Part shown: one piece after another, positions 51,241 to 59,216 of the stretch
Numbering within the stretch: position 1 is the stretch's first letter
Layout of the letters: the number at the start of each line of letters is the position of its first letter
DNA from: Nocardioides marmorisolisilvae
GTDB taxonomy: Bacteria > Actinomycetota > Actinomycetes > Propionibacteriales > Nocardioidaceae
Assembly (NCBI RefSeq): GCF_003725775.1
Contig: NZ_RJSG01000002.1
Location: forward strand, 186,001 to 250,000
Direction: 5' to 3'
Length of the DNA: 64,000 bases
Translations under genes and position numbers: made by a program
Notes under the pieces: generated by a model
Database searches by the model: none
Told to the model about the DNA's origin: nothing
Seen by the model: the letters and a program-made list of their open reading frames with translations, nothing else

Positions 51241-53259
51241 TTGCAGCTTCGCAGCCCAGTGGCCCTGATCGCCGGCATCGGCGTCGCGGTCGCGCTCGCA
51301 CCTCTCGGTGTGCAGGCCGTCGTGCCCGCGCCGGGCGCCGACGAGGCTGTGATCACCGTCCGGGTCGGCGGCGACCGCCTCTCCGGCGCCATCACCGACA
51401 CCGGACCCGCCGATGCGGCGATCAGCGGGCTCGCCGGCGCCCGCCTCGGCCTGTTCGCGGCGCCGACCGACGGCTCGCCGATCTCCGCGCCCTGGGCGAG
51501 CTGCATCTCGGACGCCGACGGCGATTGCTCGTTCGTGGTCCCCGACACCCAGGTGGGTGGCGCCCACCGCGACGCCCGGTTCACGGTGAAGCAGCTGAGC
51601 GCACCGGCCGGCTGGTCGACCGCCACGAGCCTGCGCACGCACACCGCGGCCGGCGGCACCCAGACGACGGCTTACCAGTTCCTCACGGGGCCCGAGCTGC
51701 GCGCCGGGTCGACCTACGTGTCGACGTCCGACTTCATGTACGCGCCCGCGACGACCGACAACCTCGACGTCGCCACCGCCTCCAGCGGCGTCTCCCTGCT
51801 CGAGCGCGACAACCCGGCGGTCGTGGACCGGTGCGGCCTCGACGTCGCGATCATCCTCGACACCTCGAGCTCGGTCGGATCGGCCATGCCACAGCTCGTC
51901 GACGCGGCCGACAGCCTCGTCGACGCGCTGACCGGTACCCGGAGCAGGGCTGCTGCCTTCTCATTCGCAGCCCTGTCTCCGGGTGCCAACGCCGGGCCCA
52001 ACCATGCCGAGCTGACCTCGATCTCCACCGCGGACGGCGCGTCGGTGTTCAAGCAGCAGTACGCGGGTTGGGGCATCAGTACCGGCACCAGCTGGGACCG
52101 TGGCCTGTTCGCAGCGGCCAGCGCGCCCGAGCACTACGACGTCGCGGTGATCATCACCGACGGCAACCCCGACCTGTACGGCGACCCGCGCCCGGTGACC
52201 CGGTCGGTGAAGGCCACCCGGTTCAAGGAGCTCGAGTACGGCATCGCGTCCGCCAACGCGCTCAAGGCGAAGGGCACCCGCGTCATCGCCATCGGTGTCG
52301 GCTCCGGCATCGGCGTTGCTCCGATCTCCGGCCCGACCTTGTACGACGGCAGCAACCCACTTCAAGCGGACCGGTTCGCGCTGGCGGACTACGCGGCCGC
52401 CGGCGCCGCACTTCACGACCTGGCGACCAGCTTGTGCCAAGGCTCGCTGTCGGTCGTGACTGAGCTCGTCCCAGCCGGCAACTCGGGGGAGGACGTTTCC
52501 GGCGCGTCCCCCGTCGGTGCCGGCTGGGGCGTCACCACCTCGACCACGACAAGCGGCGTGAGCGGGCTGCCGAGCACCGTCACGACCACCGAGGACGGGA
52601 CCGGTGCGGTGACCTTCCCGATCGGGTTCGGGTCCGGGGTCTCGTCAGCCGCCCTCGCGGTCTCGCCGTCCGTGGCCAGCGGGTACCACGTCGTGACCCA
52701 GGGCGGACAGAACGCCGCCTGCCACGACCTCGGCACCGGGGTGCCGATCGCCGTGACCAACGCAGCCGGCGGGTTCCAGGTCGAGGCCCGTCCGGAGACC
52801 GCGACGTCCTGCATCGTGTACATCGCCGCGAACCCGGTCACACCGCCCGGTCTGTTCACGCCCATCTCGGTCGACCCGATCGCGGTCGCCGGCCGGATCG
52901 AGGCGATCCAGGACGTCGACGGCGACGGCCGGCTCAGCGCGGGCGACACCGTGATCTACGCGTACGACGTCACCAACCTGTCGGGCTTCACCCTCCACAA
53001 CGTGATGCTCGTCAGCGCGGTTCTCGGCGCGGTGGTGTGCCCTCAGACGCAGCTCGCCCAAGCGGTCAGCACGACCTGCGTCGCCCACGCCCCGTACGTC
53101 GTCTCGGACGCGGACGTGACTGCAGGCCAGCTCGAGCTCGGGGCGCACGCCGAGGGGCTGAACATCGTGGGGAGCACGCTCCAGTCGTCCACCAGCACCG
53201 TGACGACGATGATCGGCGACCGGATCCCGGTCGCACTGACGGCCAGGGGACGTCCTTGA
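51241..53259 (+). CDS. Secreted von Willebrand factor A-domain protein
   Basis: About 672 residues. Hydrophobic signal segment about 5-27, a SpaA/prealbumin-like beta domain (about 35-150), a VWA domain (about 195-400) with MIDAS Asp207-x-Ser209-x-Ser211 (DTSSSVGSA) and VIITDGNPDLYG, then beta domains ending in a DUF11-like unit (GDGRLSAGDTVIYAYDVTN). No anchor at the end. The TTG at 51241 is chosen because CGGAG precedes it and upstream codons lack coding bias; the true start is uncertain. Adjacent to the sigma/anti-sigma fusion, which may control it. Confidence 0.8.
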   Translation: MQLRSPVALIAGIGVAVALAPLGVQAVVPAPGADEAVITVRVGGDRLSGAITDTGPADAAISGLAGARLGLFAAPTDGSPISAPWASCISDADGDCSFVVPDTQVGGAHRDARFTVKQLSAPAGWSTATSLRTHTAAGGTQTTAYQFLTGPELRAGSTYVSTSDFMYAPATTDNLDVATASSGVSLLERDNPAVVDRCGLDVAIILDTSSSVGSAMPQLVDAADSLVDALTGTRSRAAAFSFAALSPGANAGPNHAELTSISTADGASVFKQQYAGWGISTGTSWDRGLFAAASAPEHYDVAVIITDGNPDLYGDPRPVTRSVKATRFKELEYGIASANALKAKGTRVIAIGVGSGIGVAPISGPTLYDGSNPLQADRFALADYAAAGAALHDLATSLCQGSLSVVTELVPAGNSGEDVSGASPVGAGWGVTTSTTTSGVSGLPSTVTTTEDGTGAVTFPIGFGSGVSSAALAVSPSVASGYHVVTQGGQNAACHDLGTGVPIAVTNAAGGFQVEARPETATSCIVYIAANPVTPPGLFTPISVDPIAVAGRIEAIQDVDGDGRLSAGDTVIYAYDVTNLSGFTLHNVMLVSAVLGAVVCPQTQLAQAVSTTCVAHAPYVVSDADVTAGQLELGAHAEGLNIVGSTLQSSTSTVTTMIGDRIPVALTARGRP

Positions 53260-53399
53260 CGTGGCGTTCCCCGGACCGACGGGCCGAGGTGCTCAGGGGT
53301 CGAGCCTCGGAAGTGAGGATCTAGGGCTCCGCCTGATCGGCCCGATCACGTGGGGTGAGCCCGGTTGGGAGGAACCGAGCTCGCACCACCGGCCCAGGG

Positions 53400-53430
53400 C
53401 GCGCCACCCGAACCCCATACGGGTGGCGCG
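53400..53430 (+). terminator. Hairpin terminator after the VWA gene
   Basis: CGCGCCACCCG (53400-53410), 9-base loop, CGGGTGGCGCG (53420-53430): a perfect 11-bp stem followed by TCCTGTGGTCTTCT. It ends the 216-base gap between the VWA gene and the reductase gene, in which I see no coding potential. Confidence 0.7.
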
Positions 53431-53475
53431 TCCTGTGGTCTTCTCGATGTCGGCGGTCGGTGACAGGCTCGCCGC

Positions 53476-54000
53476 ATGCTCACCCAGTACTACACGGCCT
53501 CGAGCCTGGACGGATTCATCGCCGCTGAGCCGGAGGACGGGCTCGCCTGGCTGCTGACCCGCGACGTCGACGCGAAGGGGCCGCAGGGCTACGACGGGTT
53601 CATCGCGGAGATCGGCGCCCTGTGCATGGGCGCGACGACCTACCAGTGGCTGCTCGACCACGCGCCGGGCGAGTGGTACTACGACATGCCCTGCTGGGTC
53701 TTCACCCACCGGACGTTCCCGGCGACCGAGCACGACATCCGGTTCACGTCCGAGCCGGTTACCGCCATCCACGCGCAGATGGTCGAGGCGGCCGCGGGTA
53801 AGAACGTGTGGGTCGTCGGCGGGGGAGAGCTGGTCGGACAGTTCGCCGACCACGGCCTGCTGGACGAGATCTGGATCCAGTACGCGCCGCTCACCCTGGG
53901 AGCCGGGGCGCCGCTGCTGCCGCGGCGGATCGAGTTCGAGCAGATCGAGCACGACCAGAACGGCGAGTTCTCGTGCCGCAGGCTGCGCGTGAAACGTTGA
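53476..54000 (+). CDS. Dihydrofolate reductase/RibD-C family protein
   Basis: 174-residue protein with the RibD C-terminal/DHFR-like fold: YYTASSLDGFIA (start), IGALCMGATTYQWLL, CWVFTHRTFPA, NVWVVGGGELVGQFADHGLLDEIWIQYAP and TLGAGAPLLP. The VVGGG glycine loop binds NADPH in relatives. A stand-alone reductase of unknown substrate, common in actinobacteria. Confidence 0.85.
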   Translation: MLTQYYTASSLDGFIAAEPEDGLAWLLTRDVDAKGPQGYDGFIAEIGALCMGATTYQWLLDHAPGEWYYDMPCWVFTHRTFPATEHDIRFTSEPVTAIHAQMVEAAAGKNVWVVGGGELVGQFADHGLLDEIWIQYAPLTLGAGAPLLPRRIEFEQIEHDQNGEFSCRRLRVKR

Positions 54001-54017
54001 TGTCCTGCTGACCGCGG

Positions 54018-54037
54018 TCGTTGAGCTTGTCGAAACG
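54018..54037 (+). repeat. Short interspersed repeat (GTCGAAAC element), copy 3
   Basis: TCGTTGAGCTTGTCGAAACG lies in the short gap before dapF, 17 bases upstream of the dapF -10 box. See the copies at 8763 and 46207. Confidence 0.6.
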
Positions 54038-54066
54038 CCGTGAACGACCCACTTAGACTTGACCCT

Positions 54067-54894
54067 GTGAACGACTACGCCTTCGTCAAGGGACACGGCA
54101 CCGAGAACGACTTCGTGCTGATCCCCGACGCCAACGGCCGCCACGAGCTCACTGCAGAGCAGGTCGCGCGGATCTGCGACCGCCGCGCCGGCATCGGCGG
54201 CGACGGCGTGATCCGGGTCGTGCGCACCGACGCGACCGAGGACCCCGCGGCGGTGGCCGCTCGGGGCGAGGCGCGCTGGTTCATGGACTACCGCAACAGC
54301 GACGGTTCGCTGTCGGAGATGTGCGGCAACGGAATCCGCGTCCTCGGCCTCTACCTGGTCACCCACGCCGACGTCGACCCGCGCGAACCGCTGAAGATCG
54401 CGACCCGGGCCGGGATCAAGGTGCTGACCTTCGAGGGCGACAAGATCACCGTCGACATGGGCAAGCCCGAGGTCCTGGGCGACACCAAGGTGTCGATCGA
54501 CGACCGCTCCTGGGCCGCCACCCGGATCAGCATGGGCAACCCGCACGCGGTCGCCTTCGTCGACTCCCTGGACGACGCCGGCTCGCTGCTGACCGAGCCC
54601 GACTACGACCACGGTCACTTCCCCGAGGGCGTGAACCTCGAGTTCGTCGTACGCCGCGGCGACCACCACGTGGCTCTCCGGGTGCACGAGCGCGGATCGG
54701 GCGAGACCCGGTCGTGCGGGACGGGAGCGTGTGCCGTGATGGTCGCCGCAGCGCTGTCCGACGGTGCCGAGCGGGGGACGTCGTACCAGGTCGACGTACC
54801 GGGTGGGAGTCTCGACATCGTCTGGACCGAGGACGACCGGATCCTGATGACCGGCCCGGCCGTCCTCGTGGCCGAAGGAATGACCGACCTCTGA
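54067..54894 (+). CDS. dapF: Diaminopimelate epimerase
   Basis: 275-residue epimerase interconverting LL- and meso-diaminopimelate for lysine and peptidoglycan. The two catalytic cysteines are Cys86 (MCGNGIR) and Cys217 (SCGTGAC); GTENDFVLI marks the N-terminal half. TAGACT (54054-54059) ends 7 bases before the GTG at 54067, so a leaderless mRNA starts there; the ATG... upstream extension from 54040 is not needed. Overlaps the SRPBCC gene by one base. Confidence 0.97.
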   Translation: MNDYAFVKGHGTENDFVLIPDANGRHELTAEQVARICDRRAGIGGDGVIRVVRTDATEDPAAVAARGEARWFMDYRNSDGSLSEMCGNGIRVLGLYLVTHADVDPREPLKIATRAGIKVLTFEGDKITVDMGKPEVLGDTKVSIDDRSWAATRISMGNPHAVAFVDSLDDAGSLLTEPDYDHGHFPEGVNLEFVVRRGDHHVALRVHERGSGETRSCGTGACAVMVAAALSDGAERGTSYQVDVPGGSLDIVWTEDDRILMTGPAVLVAEGMTDL

Positions 54895-55430
54895 TGTTTC
54901 CCTCGGTCGCCGTGACGGAGGCCGAGCGCGCAGCACCGCGCCCTGGTGACGAGGTCGTCGTGCCTGCCGATGTGGTCATGGACCGCGGCGCTACGTTCGC
55001 GGCTCCTGCCGAGGTGCTCTGGCCGTGGCTGGTCCAGCTCGGGAAGCAGCGCTCCGGTTGGTACCTGCGGCGCCGTATCGAGAGGGTTCTGCCCCGGAAG
55101 CGCCGAGCGCTCCGTCACGTCGAGCCCCGCTGGCAAGGGCTCGCCGTCGGCGACGTCGTACCGGACTGGGGAGGTGCCCACGAGACGTTCGAGGTCCTGG
55201 CCCTGGACCCGGGACGCTCGATCGTCTACGGCTCGCAGCGCGGGCGCACCCGGCTGACCTGGTCGATCACCCTGACCGAGCAAGGCCCAGGGCTGACCCG
55301 GGTGTTCTTCCGGCTCCGGCTGGCGCCGATCAAGCGCCGGTGGCTGGCCGAGTCGGTCGGGGAGTTCTTCGACGCCCTGACGATCGCCGGGATGGCGGCC
55401 GGTCTTCGCGAGCGTCTGGCCCAGACCTAG
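54894..55430 (+). CDS. SRPBCC-family protein
   Basis: 178-residue START/Bet v 1-like protein: MDRGATFAAPAEVLWPWLVQLGKQRSGWY opens a hydrophobic-ligand cavity fold, followed by DWGGAHETFEVLALDPGRSIVYGS and WSITLTEQGPGLTRVFFRLRL. The role is unknown. Shares one base with the dapF stop and is likely co-transcribed with it. Its stop overlaps the convergent thioesterase stop in a shared CTAG. Confidence 0.8.
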   Translation: MFPSVAVTEAERAAPRPGDEVVVPADVVMDRGATFAAPAEVLWPWLVQLGKQRSGWYLRRRIERVLPRKRRALRHVEPRWQGLAVGDVVPDWGGAHETFEVLALDPGRSIVYGSQRGRTRLTWSITLTEQGPGLTRVFFRLRLAPIKRRWLAESVGEFFDALTIAGMAAGLRERLAQT

Positions 55431-55876
55431 AGGATCAGGCACGCGCTCGTCCCGTGCGCGATCAGCTTCCCGTCCGGTCCCACGAGCCGTGCTTCCGCCG
55501 TGCTCTGCTTGCGGCCGCGGTGAACCACGGTCCCCGTGACCCGCACCGGGCCGTAGCCCGGCGACATCGCGCGCAGGTAGTGCACGTTGAGCTGCGCGGT
55601 CGTGTAGCTCGACCCAGGCGCCAAGGTGCTGTGCACCGCGCACGCCATCGCCGAGTCCAGCAGCGTCGCGGTCACGCCGCCGTGGATCGTGCCGAGCGGG
55701 TTGAGCAGCCGGTCGTCCGGCGTCATCTCGAACGACACCTGCCCGTCGGTGAGCTCGGTCATCGCGAACCCGAACAGGTCGCCGATGGTGGGGACGGGGA
55801 ACGCGCCGTCGCGCCACAGCTCGAGCTGCTCCAGCCCGGACATCCGGGCGATGTCCTCCAGGGTTACCGCGGTCAT
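55427..55876 (-). CDS. PaaI-type acyl-CoA thioesterase (hotdog fold)
   Basis: 149-residue hotdog protein. NPLGTIHGGVTATLLDSAMACAVHS is the PaaI/YbgC helix with the HGG loop, and QLNVHYLRAMSPG follows. Hydrolyses small or aromatic acyl-CoA thioesters in relatives. The ATG overlaps the MFS stop by four bases, so both genes form one operon under the HxlR-associated promoter region. Confidence 0.9.
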   Translation of the reverse strand: MTAVTLEDIARMSGLEQLELWRDGAFPVPTIGDLFGFAMTELTDGQVSFEMTPDDRLLNPLGTIHGGVTATLLDSAMACAVHSTLAPGSSYTTAQLNVHYLRAMSPGYGPVRVTGTVVHRGRKQSTAEARLVGPDGKLIAHGTSACLIL

Positions 55877-57324
55877 GCTGCTTCTCCGATCGGCTCGGTC
55901 GTGGGGGTCGGGTCGAGCGTCGCCGGGGCTGCTGCGCGGGCGACCTTGGGCAGCGCCAACGCTGCCGCCGAGGTGACCACGCCGGAGATCACGAGCATCC
56001 ACCAGACGTCGTGGAACTTGTCGAGCACGGTCTCCGGGGTGAGGTTGCCGAGCAGCGCGACCGTCAGCGCCACTCCGAACGTCGCGCCGAGCTGACGGAT
56101 CGCCTGGTTGACGGCCGAACCCGCTCCGAAGCGGTCCGCCGGCAGGCCCTGCACAGCTGCGCTGGTCAGGTGCGGGATCACCAGCGAGACGCCGAGACCG
56201 GCCAGCAGGGCACCGGGCAGCATCTCCCGGGTCCAGTGCGGCTCGACCGTGACGACGAGGATGAAGTAGATGCCGCTGGAGGCGTAGATCAGTCCTCCGG
56301 GCACGAGCAGGCTGCGCTGACCGATGCGGCCGGCGAGCTGGCCGAAGTACGGCGCCAGGATCATCACCACGGCCGGGCCGGGCATCATCGCGACGCCCGT
56401 CTTGACGATGCCGTAGCCCCAGACCTGGGTCAGGAACAGCACCTGGGCGAAGAACATCGCGGTGAAGCCGATGGTGAAGGCAGCGGTGGCGATGTTGGCC
56501 CAGCGGAACGACCGGGCGCCGAACAAGGTCAGGTCGAGCGCCGGGTGCGGGTGGTCGAGGGTCCGCACGACGAAGGCGCCGAGCACGATCACGCCGCTGG
56601 AGAGCGCGATGATCGTCCGCGTCGAACCCCAGTGCCACTGGTTGCTCTGGACGATGCCGAGCGCGAGCAGGCTGAGGGCACCGGCGAGGAGCAGGATGCC
56701 GACCGGGTCGGGGAAGCGGGCGCCGTGCTGGGACTCGCGCGACTCCGGCATCACGCGCCGGGCCAGCAGGAAGGCGACGATGCCGACCGGGACGTTCACC
56801 AGGAACACCGAGCGCCAACCCCACTGGTTGACCAGCAGACCGCCGATGGTCGGGCCGACGGCGGCGGCGAGGGCAGCGATCGCGCCCCAGATCGCCACGG
56901 CGGCCGGCACCTTCTCGGAGGGGAAGACCGAGAGCACGATGGCCAGCGAGGCAGGCACCAGCGCCGAGGCGCCGAGGGCCTGCACCACCCGGAAGATCAC
57001 CAGCAGCGCGGGGGAGTTCGCCACCGCGCACAGCGCCGAGGCGAGGGTGAAGGCGACCAGGCCGATCGTGAAGACGCGCTTGCGCCCGTACCGGTCGGCC
57101 AGGCGGCCGGCGGGGACGAGGGCCGCGGCCAGCGCGATCGTGTACGCCGACAGGGTCCACGACATCGTCGCGAAGGACACCGTCGGGAACGAGCTGCGGA
57201 TGTCGTCGAAGGCGACGAACAGCACCTGGGTGTCGAGGAAGACCATGAACGCGGCCAGGCTGGCCACGCCGAGCACGGCCCACGGGTTGACCGGCGTCTT
57301 TGCCGTCGGGGTGTCTGGAGTCAT
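55873..57324 (-). CDS. MFS drug transporter, DHA2 (14-helix) type
   Basis: 483-residue efflux carrier with about 14 hydrophobic segments. Motif A is GRLADRYGRKRVFTIG and motif C-like GPTIGGLLVNQWGWRSVFLVNVP is characteristic of DHA2 antiporters (EmrB/QacA). Starts with ATG at 57324, divergent from a HxlR regulator. Probably exports toxic compounds or metabolites, and is likely controlled by that regulator. Confidence 0.92.
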   Translation of the reverse strand: MTPDTPTAKTPVNPWAVLGVASLAAFMVFLDTQVLFVAFDDIRSSFPTVSFATMSWTLSAYTIALAAALVPAGRLADRYGRKRVFTIGLVAFTLASALCAVANSPALLVIFRVVQALGASALVPASLAIVLSVFPSEKVPAAVAIWGAIAALAAAVGPTIGGLLVNQWGWRSVFLVNVPVGIVAFLLARRVMPESRESQHGARFPDPVGILLLAGALSLLALGIVQSNQWHWGSTRTIIALSSGVIVLGAFVVRTLDHPHPALDLTLFGARSFRWANIATAAFTIGFTAMFFAQVLFLTQVWGYGIVKTGVAMMPGPAVVMILAPYFGQLAGRIGQRSLLVPGGLIYASSGIYFILVVTVEPHWTREMLPGALLAGLGVSLVIPHLTSAAVQGLPADRFGAGSAVNQAIRQLGATFGVALTVALLGNLTPETVLDKFHDVWWMLVISGVVTSAAALALPKVARAAAPATLDPTPTTEPIGEAA

Positions 57325-57342
57325 GGTCCGACGGTAGAAGGA

Positions 57343-57382
57343 GTTGCTTTAAAAAATCAACTAATTAGAATAAAGAAGCAAC
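57343..57382. promoter_or_regulatory. Divergent HxlR/MFS control region
   Basis: An AT-rich stretch between the divergent genes carries GTTGCTT (57343-57349) and its complement AAGCAAC (57376-57382), 26 bases apart, around TTTAAAAAAT and TAATTAGAATAAA. This is the likely HxlR operator and overlaps promoters for both directions. TAAGGT (57388-57393) is the -10 box for the regulator, 7 bases before its GTG. Confidence 0.55.
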
Positions 57383-57400
57383 CAACGTAAGGTACGTCAC

Positions 57401-58051
57401 GTGGCCAGCAAGACCTATGACCAGTACTGCACCATCGCCACCGCCCTGGACCGGGTGGGCGATCGGTGGACCCTGCTGATCCTGCGCGAGCTCTCCTTCG
57501 GCGAGCAGCGGTTCACCGACCTGCGCACGGCGCTGCCGGGCATCGCCTCCAACCTGCTGACCGACCGGCTGCGCGACCTCGAGGGCGTCGGCCTGGTCGA
57601 GCAGGTCGAGCTGCCCGCGCCAGCCGCCCGTTCCGTCTACCGGCTGACCAAGGACGGCGTCCGGATCCGCCCGGTGCTGCGGGCGTTGGCCAAGTTCGGG
57701 ATGCCCTACCTGGACGCGCCGAGCGCGGCCGACGTCCGGCCCCGGGTCGCGGTCTTCGGCGGCAGCGGGGCGCTCTTCGACCCCGTCGGCGCGGTCGGCG
57801 CCAACCTGCGTGTCCGGTTCGTGCTGGACCGTGAGGAGCACTGGCTGGAGGTGCGCGACGGCAAGCTGGCCCGGGCCGACCAGACCCAGGAGCCCGACCT
57901 GACTTTCACCGGCACCGCCGCCGCCCTGTTCGAGATCAACCGAGGCGCCGATCTCGACGGTCTGTCCGCGATGATCGTCACGGGCAGCCCCGAGGCGAAG
58001 GCGTTGTTCCGGCGTTGCTTCCCGCCATCCGACCACCTGACCGGAGTCTGA
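57401..58051 (+). CDS. HxlR-family transcriptional regulator
   Basis: 216 residues. The N-terminal HxlR winged helix is clear (CTIATALDRVGDRWTLLILREL, FTDLRTALPGIASNLLTDRLRDLEGVGLV, YRLTKDG). A C-terminal ~85-residue domain resembles an SCP2-like ligand pocket (FVLDREEHWLEVRDGKLARA, PDLTFTGTAAALFEI). The GTG start follows a leaderless -10. Divergent from the MFS/thioesterase operon it probably controls. Confidence 0.88.
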   Translation: MASKTYDQYCTIATALDRVGDRWTLLILRELSFGEQRFTDLRTALPGIASNLLTDRLRDLEGVGLVEQVELPAPAARSVYRLTKDGVRIRPVLRALAKFGMPYLDAPSAADVRPRVAVFGGSGALFDPVGAVGANLRVRFVLDREEHWLEVRDGKLARADQTQEPDLTFTGTAAALFEINRGADLDGLSAMIVTGSPEAKALFRRCFPPSDHLTGV

Positions 58052-58074
58052 CGCGGAGCCCTAGTATCGCCCGC

Positions 58075-58851
58075 ATGGACATCAACGGAGCCAGTGCAAT
58101 CGTCACCGGCGGCGCTTCGGGCATCGGCGAGGCCGCTGCCCGCCAGCTCGCCGCCAAGGGTGCAGTCGTCGTCATCGCGGACCTGAACGCCGAGAAGGGC
58201 GAGGCCATCGCCAAGGAGATCGGCGGCGCGTTCGTCGCGGTCGACGTCACCAACACCGAGCAGATCCAGAACGCGGTCAACACCGCCGTCGAGCTCGCCC
58301 CGCTGCGGGCGCTGGTCAACTCGGCCGGCATCGGCTGGGCCCAGCGCACCATCGGTCGCGACGGCAACCCGGACTCGGCGCACAACCTGGACGCCTTCAA
58401 GAAGGTCATCGCGATCAACCTGATCGGCACCTTCGACGCGGTCCGCCTCGCGGCCACCGCGATGAGCCTGAACGAGCCGGACGCCGACGGCGGTCGCGGC
58501 GCGATCGTGAACATGGCCTCCGTGGCCGCGTTCGACGGTCAGATCGGCCAGGCGTCGTACTCGGCGTCCAAGGGCGGCGTGGTCGGCATGACCCTGCCGG
58601 TGGCGCGCGACCTGTCCTCCTCGGGCATCCGCCTGAACACCATCGCCCCCGGCCTGATCGACACCCCGATCTACGGCGAGGGCCCGGAGTCGGAGGCGTT
58701 CAAGGCCAACCTCGGTCAGAACGTGCTCTTCCCGAAGCGCCTCGGCATCGGTGACGAGCTGGCCAGCATGGTCGTCGAGCTGATCACCAACTCCTACATG
58801 AACGCTGAGGTCGTCCGCGTCGACGGCGGCATCCGGATGCCTCCGAAGTAG
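58075..58851 (+). CDS. Short-chain dehydrogenase/reductase, 3-hydroxyacyl-CoA dehydrogenase type
   Basis: 258-residue SDR. Cofactor loop TGGASGIGEAAA, NAG motif VNSAGIGWA, catalytic Ser in NMASVAAFDGQIGQ, and Tyr/Lys in ASYSASKGG. The wording around the active site and the C-terminus (PKRLGIGDELASMVVELITN, RVDGGIRMPPK) is close to 17-beta-HSD10-like 3-hydroxyacyl-CoA dehydrogenases, so beta-oxidation is the best guess. TAGTAT (58062-58067) ends 7 bases before the ATG. Confidence 0.92.
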   Translation: MDINGASAIVTGGASGIGEAAARQLAAKGAVVVIADLNAEKGEAIAKEIGGAFVAVDVTNTEQIQNAVNTAVELAPLRALVNSAGIGWAQRTIGRDGNPDSAHNLDAFKKVIAINLIGTFDAVRLAATAMSLNEPDADGGRGAIVNMASVAAFDGQIGQASYSASKGGVVGMTLPVARDLSSSGIRLNTIAPGLIDTPIYGEGPESEAFKANLGQNVLFPKRLGIGDELASMVVELITNSYMNAEVVRVDGGIRMPPK

Positions 58852-58865
58852 GCACTGAACTCATC

Positions 58866-58911
58866 CGAACGCCCGGCCGACCCTCTGCGTAAGGGGTCTG
58901 CCGGGCGTTCG
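58866..58911. terminator. Hairpin terminator after the SDR gene
   Basis: CGAACGCCCGGCCGACCC (58866-58883) pairs with GGGTCTGCCGGGCGTTCG (58894-58911): 18 bp with one mismatch and a 10-base loop. Placed between the convergent SDR and small acidic genes, it can work in both directions. Confidence 0.8.
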
Positions 58912-58931
58912 TGCGCCCGCCTCCTAGCGGT

Positions 58932-59144
58932 TCACGACACGTCGTCCGAGGGTTGGTCGAGAGCGGACTCCGCGTTCTCCTCGGCGATCTCGTCCTCGGA
59001 GTGCGGCTCGACCGCCGGATCCTTGAGGTCCTGCGCCGAGAGGGGCTGGGTCTCCTCTGAGCTCGGCTGGGTCTGCGGGTCGTCGCGCGACTCCTCGGCG
59101 AGCTGCTCCTCGATCGTGCTGGTCAGGTCCTCGTCGTCGCCCAT
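58932..59144 (-). CDS. Small acidic hypothetical protein
   Basis: 70-residue, strongly acidic, Ser/Glu/Asp-rich, probably disordered protein (MGDDEDLTSTIEEQLAEESR ...). No domain recognised. Divergent from hflX with 72 bases between starts. Coding bias supports a real gene; composition resembles the broken frame at 46742. Confidence 0.6.
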   Translation of the reverse strand: MGDDEDLTSTIEEQLAEESRDDPQTQPSSEETQPLSAQDLKDPAVEPHSEDEIAEENAESALDQPSDDVS

Positions 59145-59216
59145 TCTGCTTACCTACCCGCCGTACGCGGACTTCATTCAAAACCTGTTGAGGTCCGGGC
59201 CTACCCTTGAACCTGT

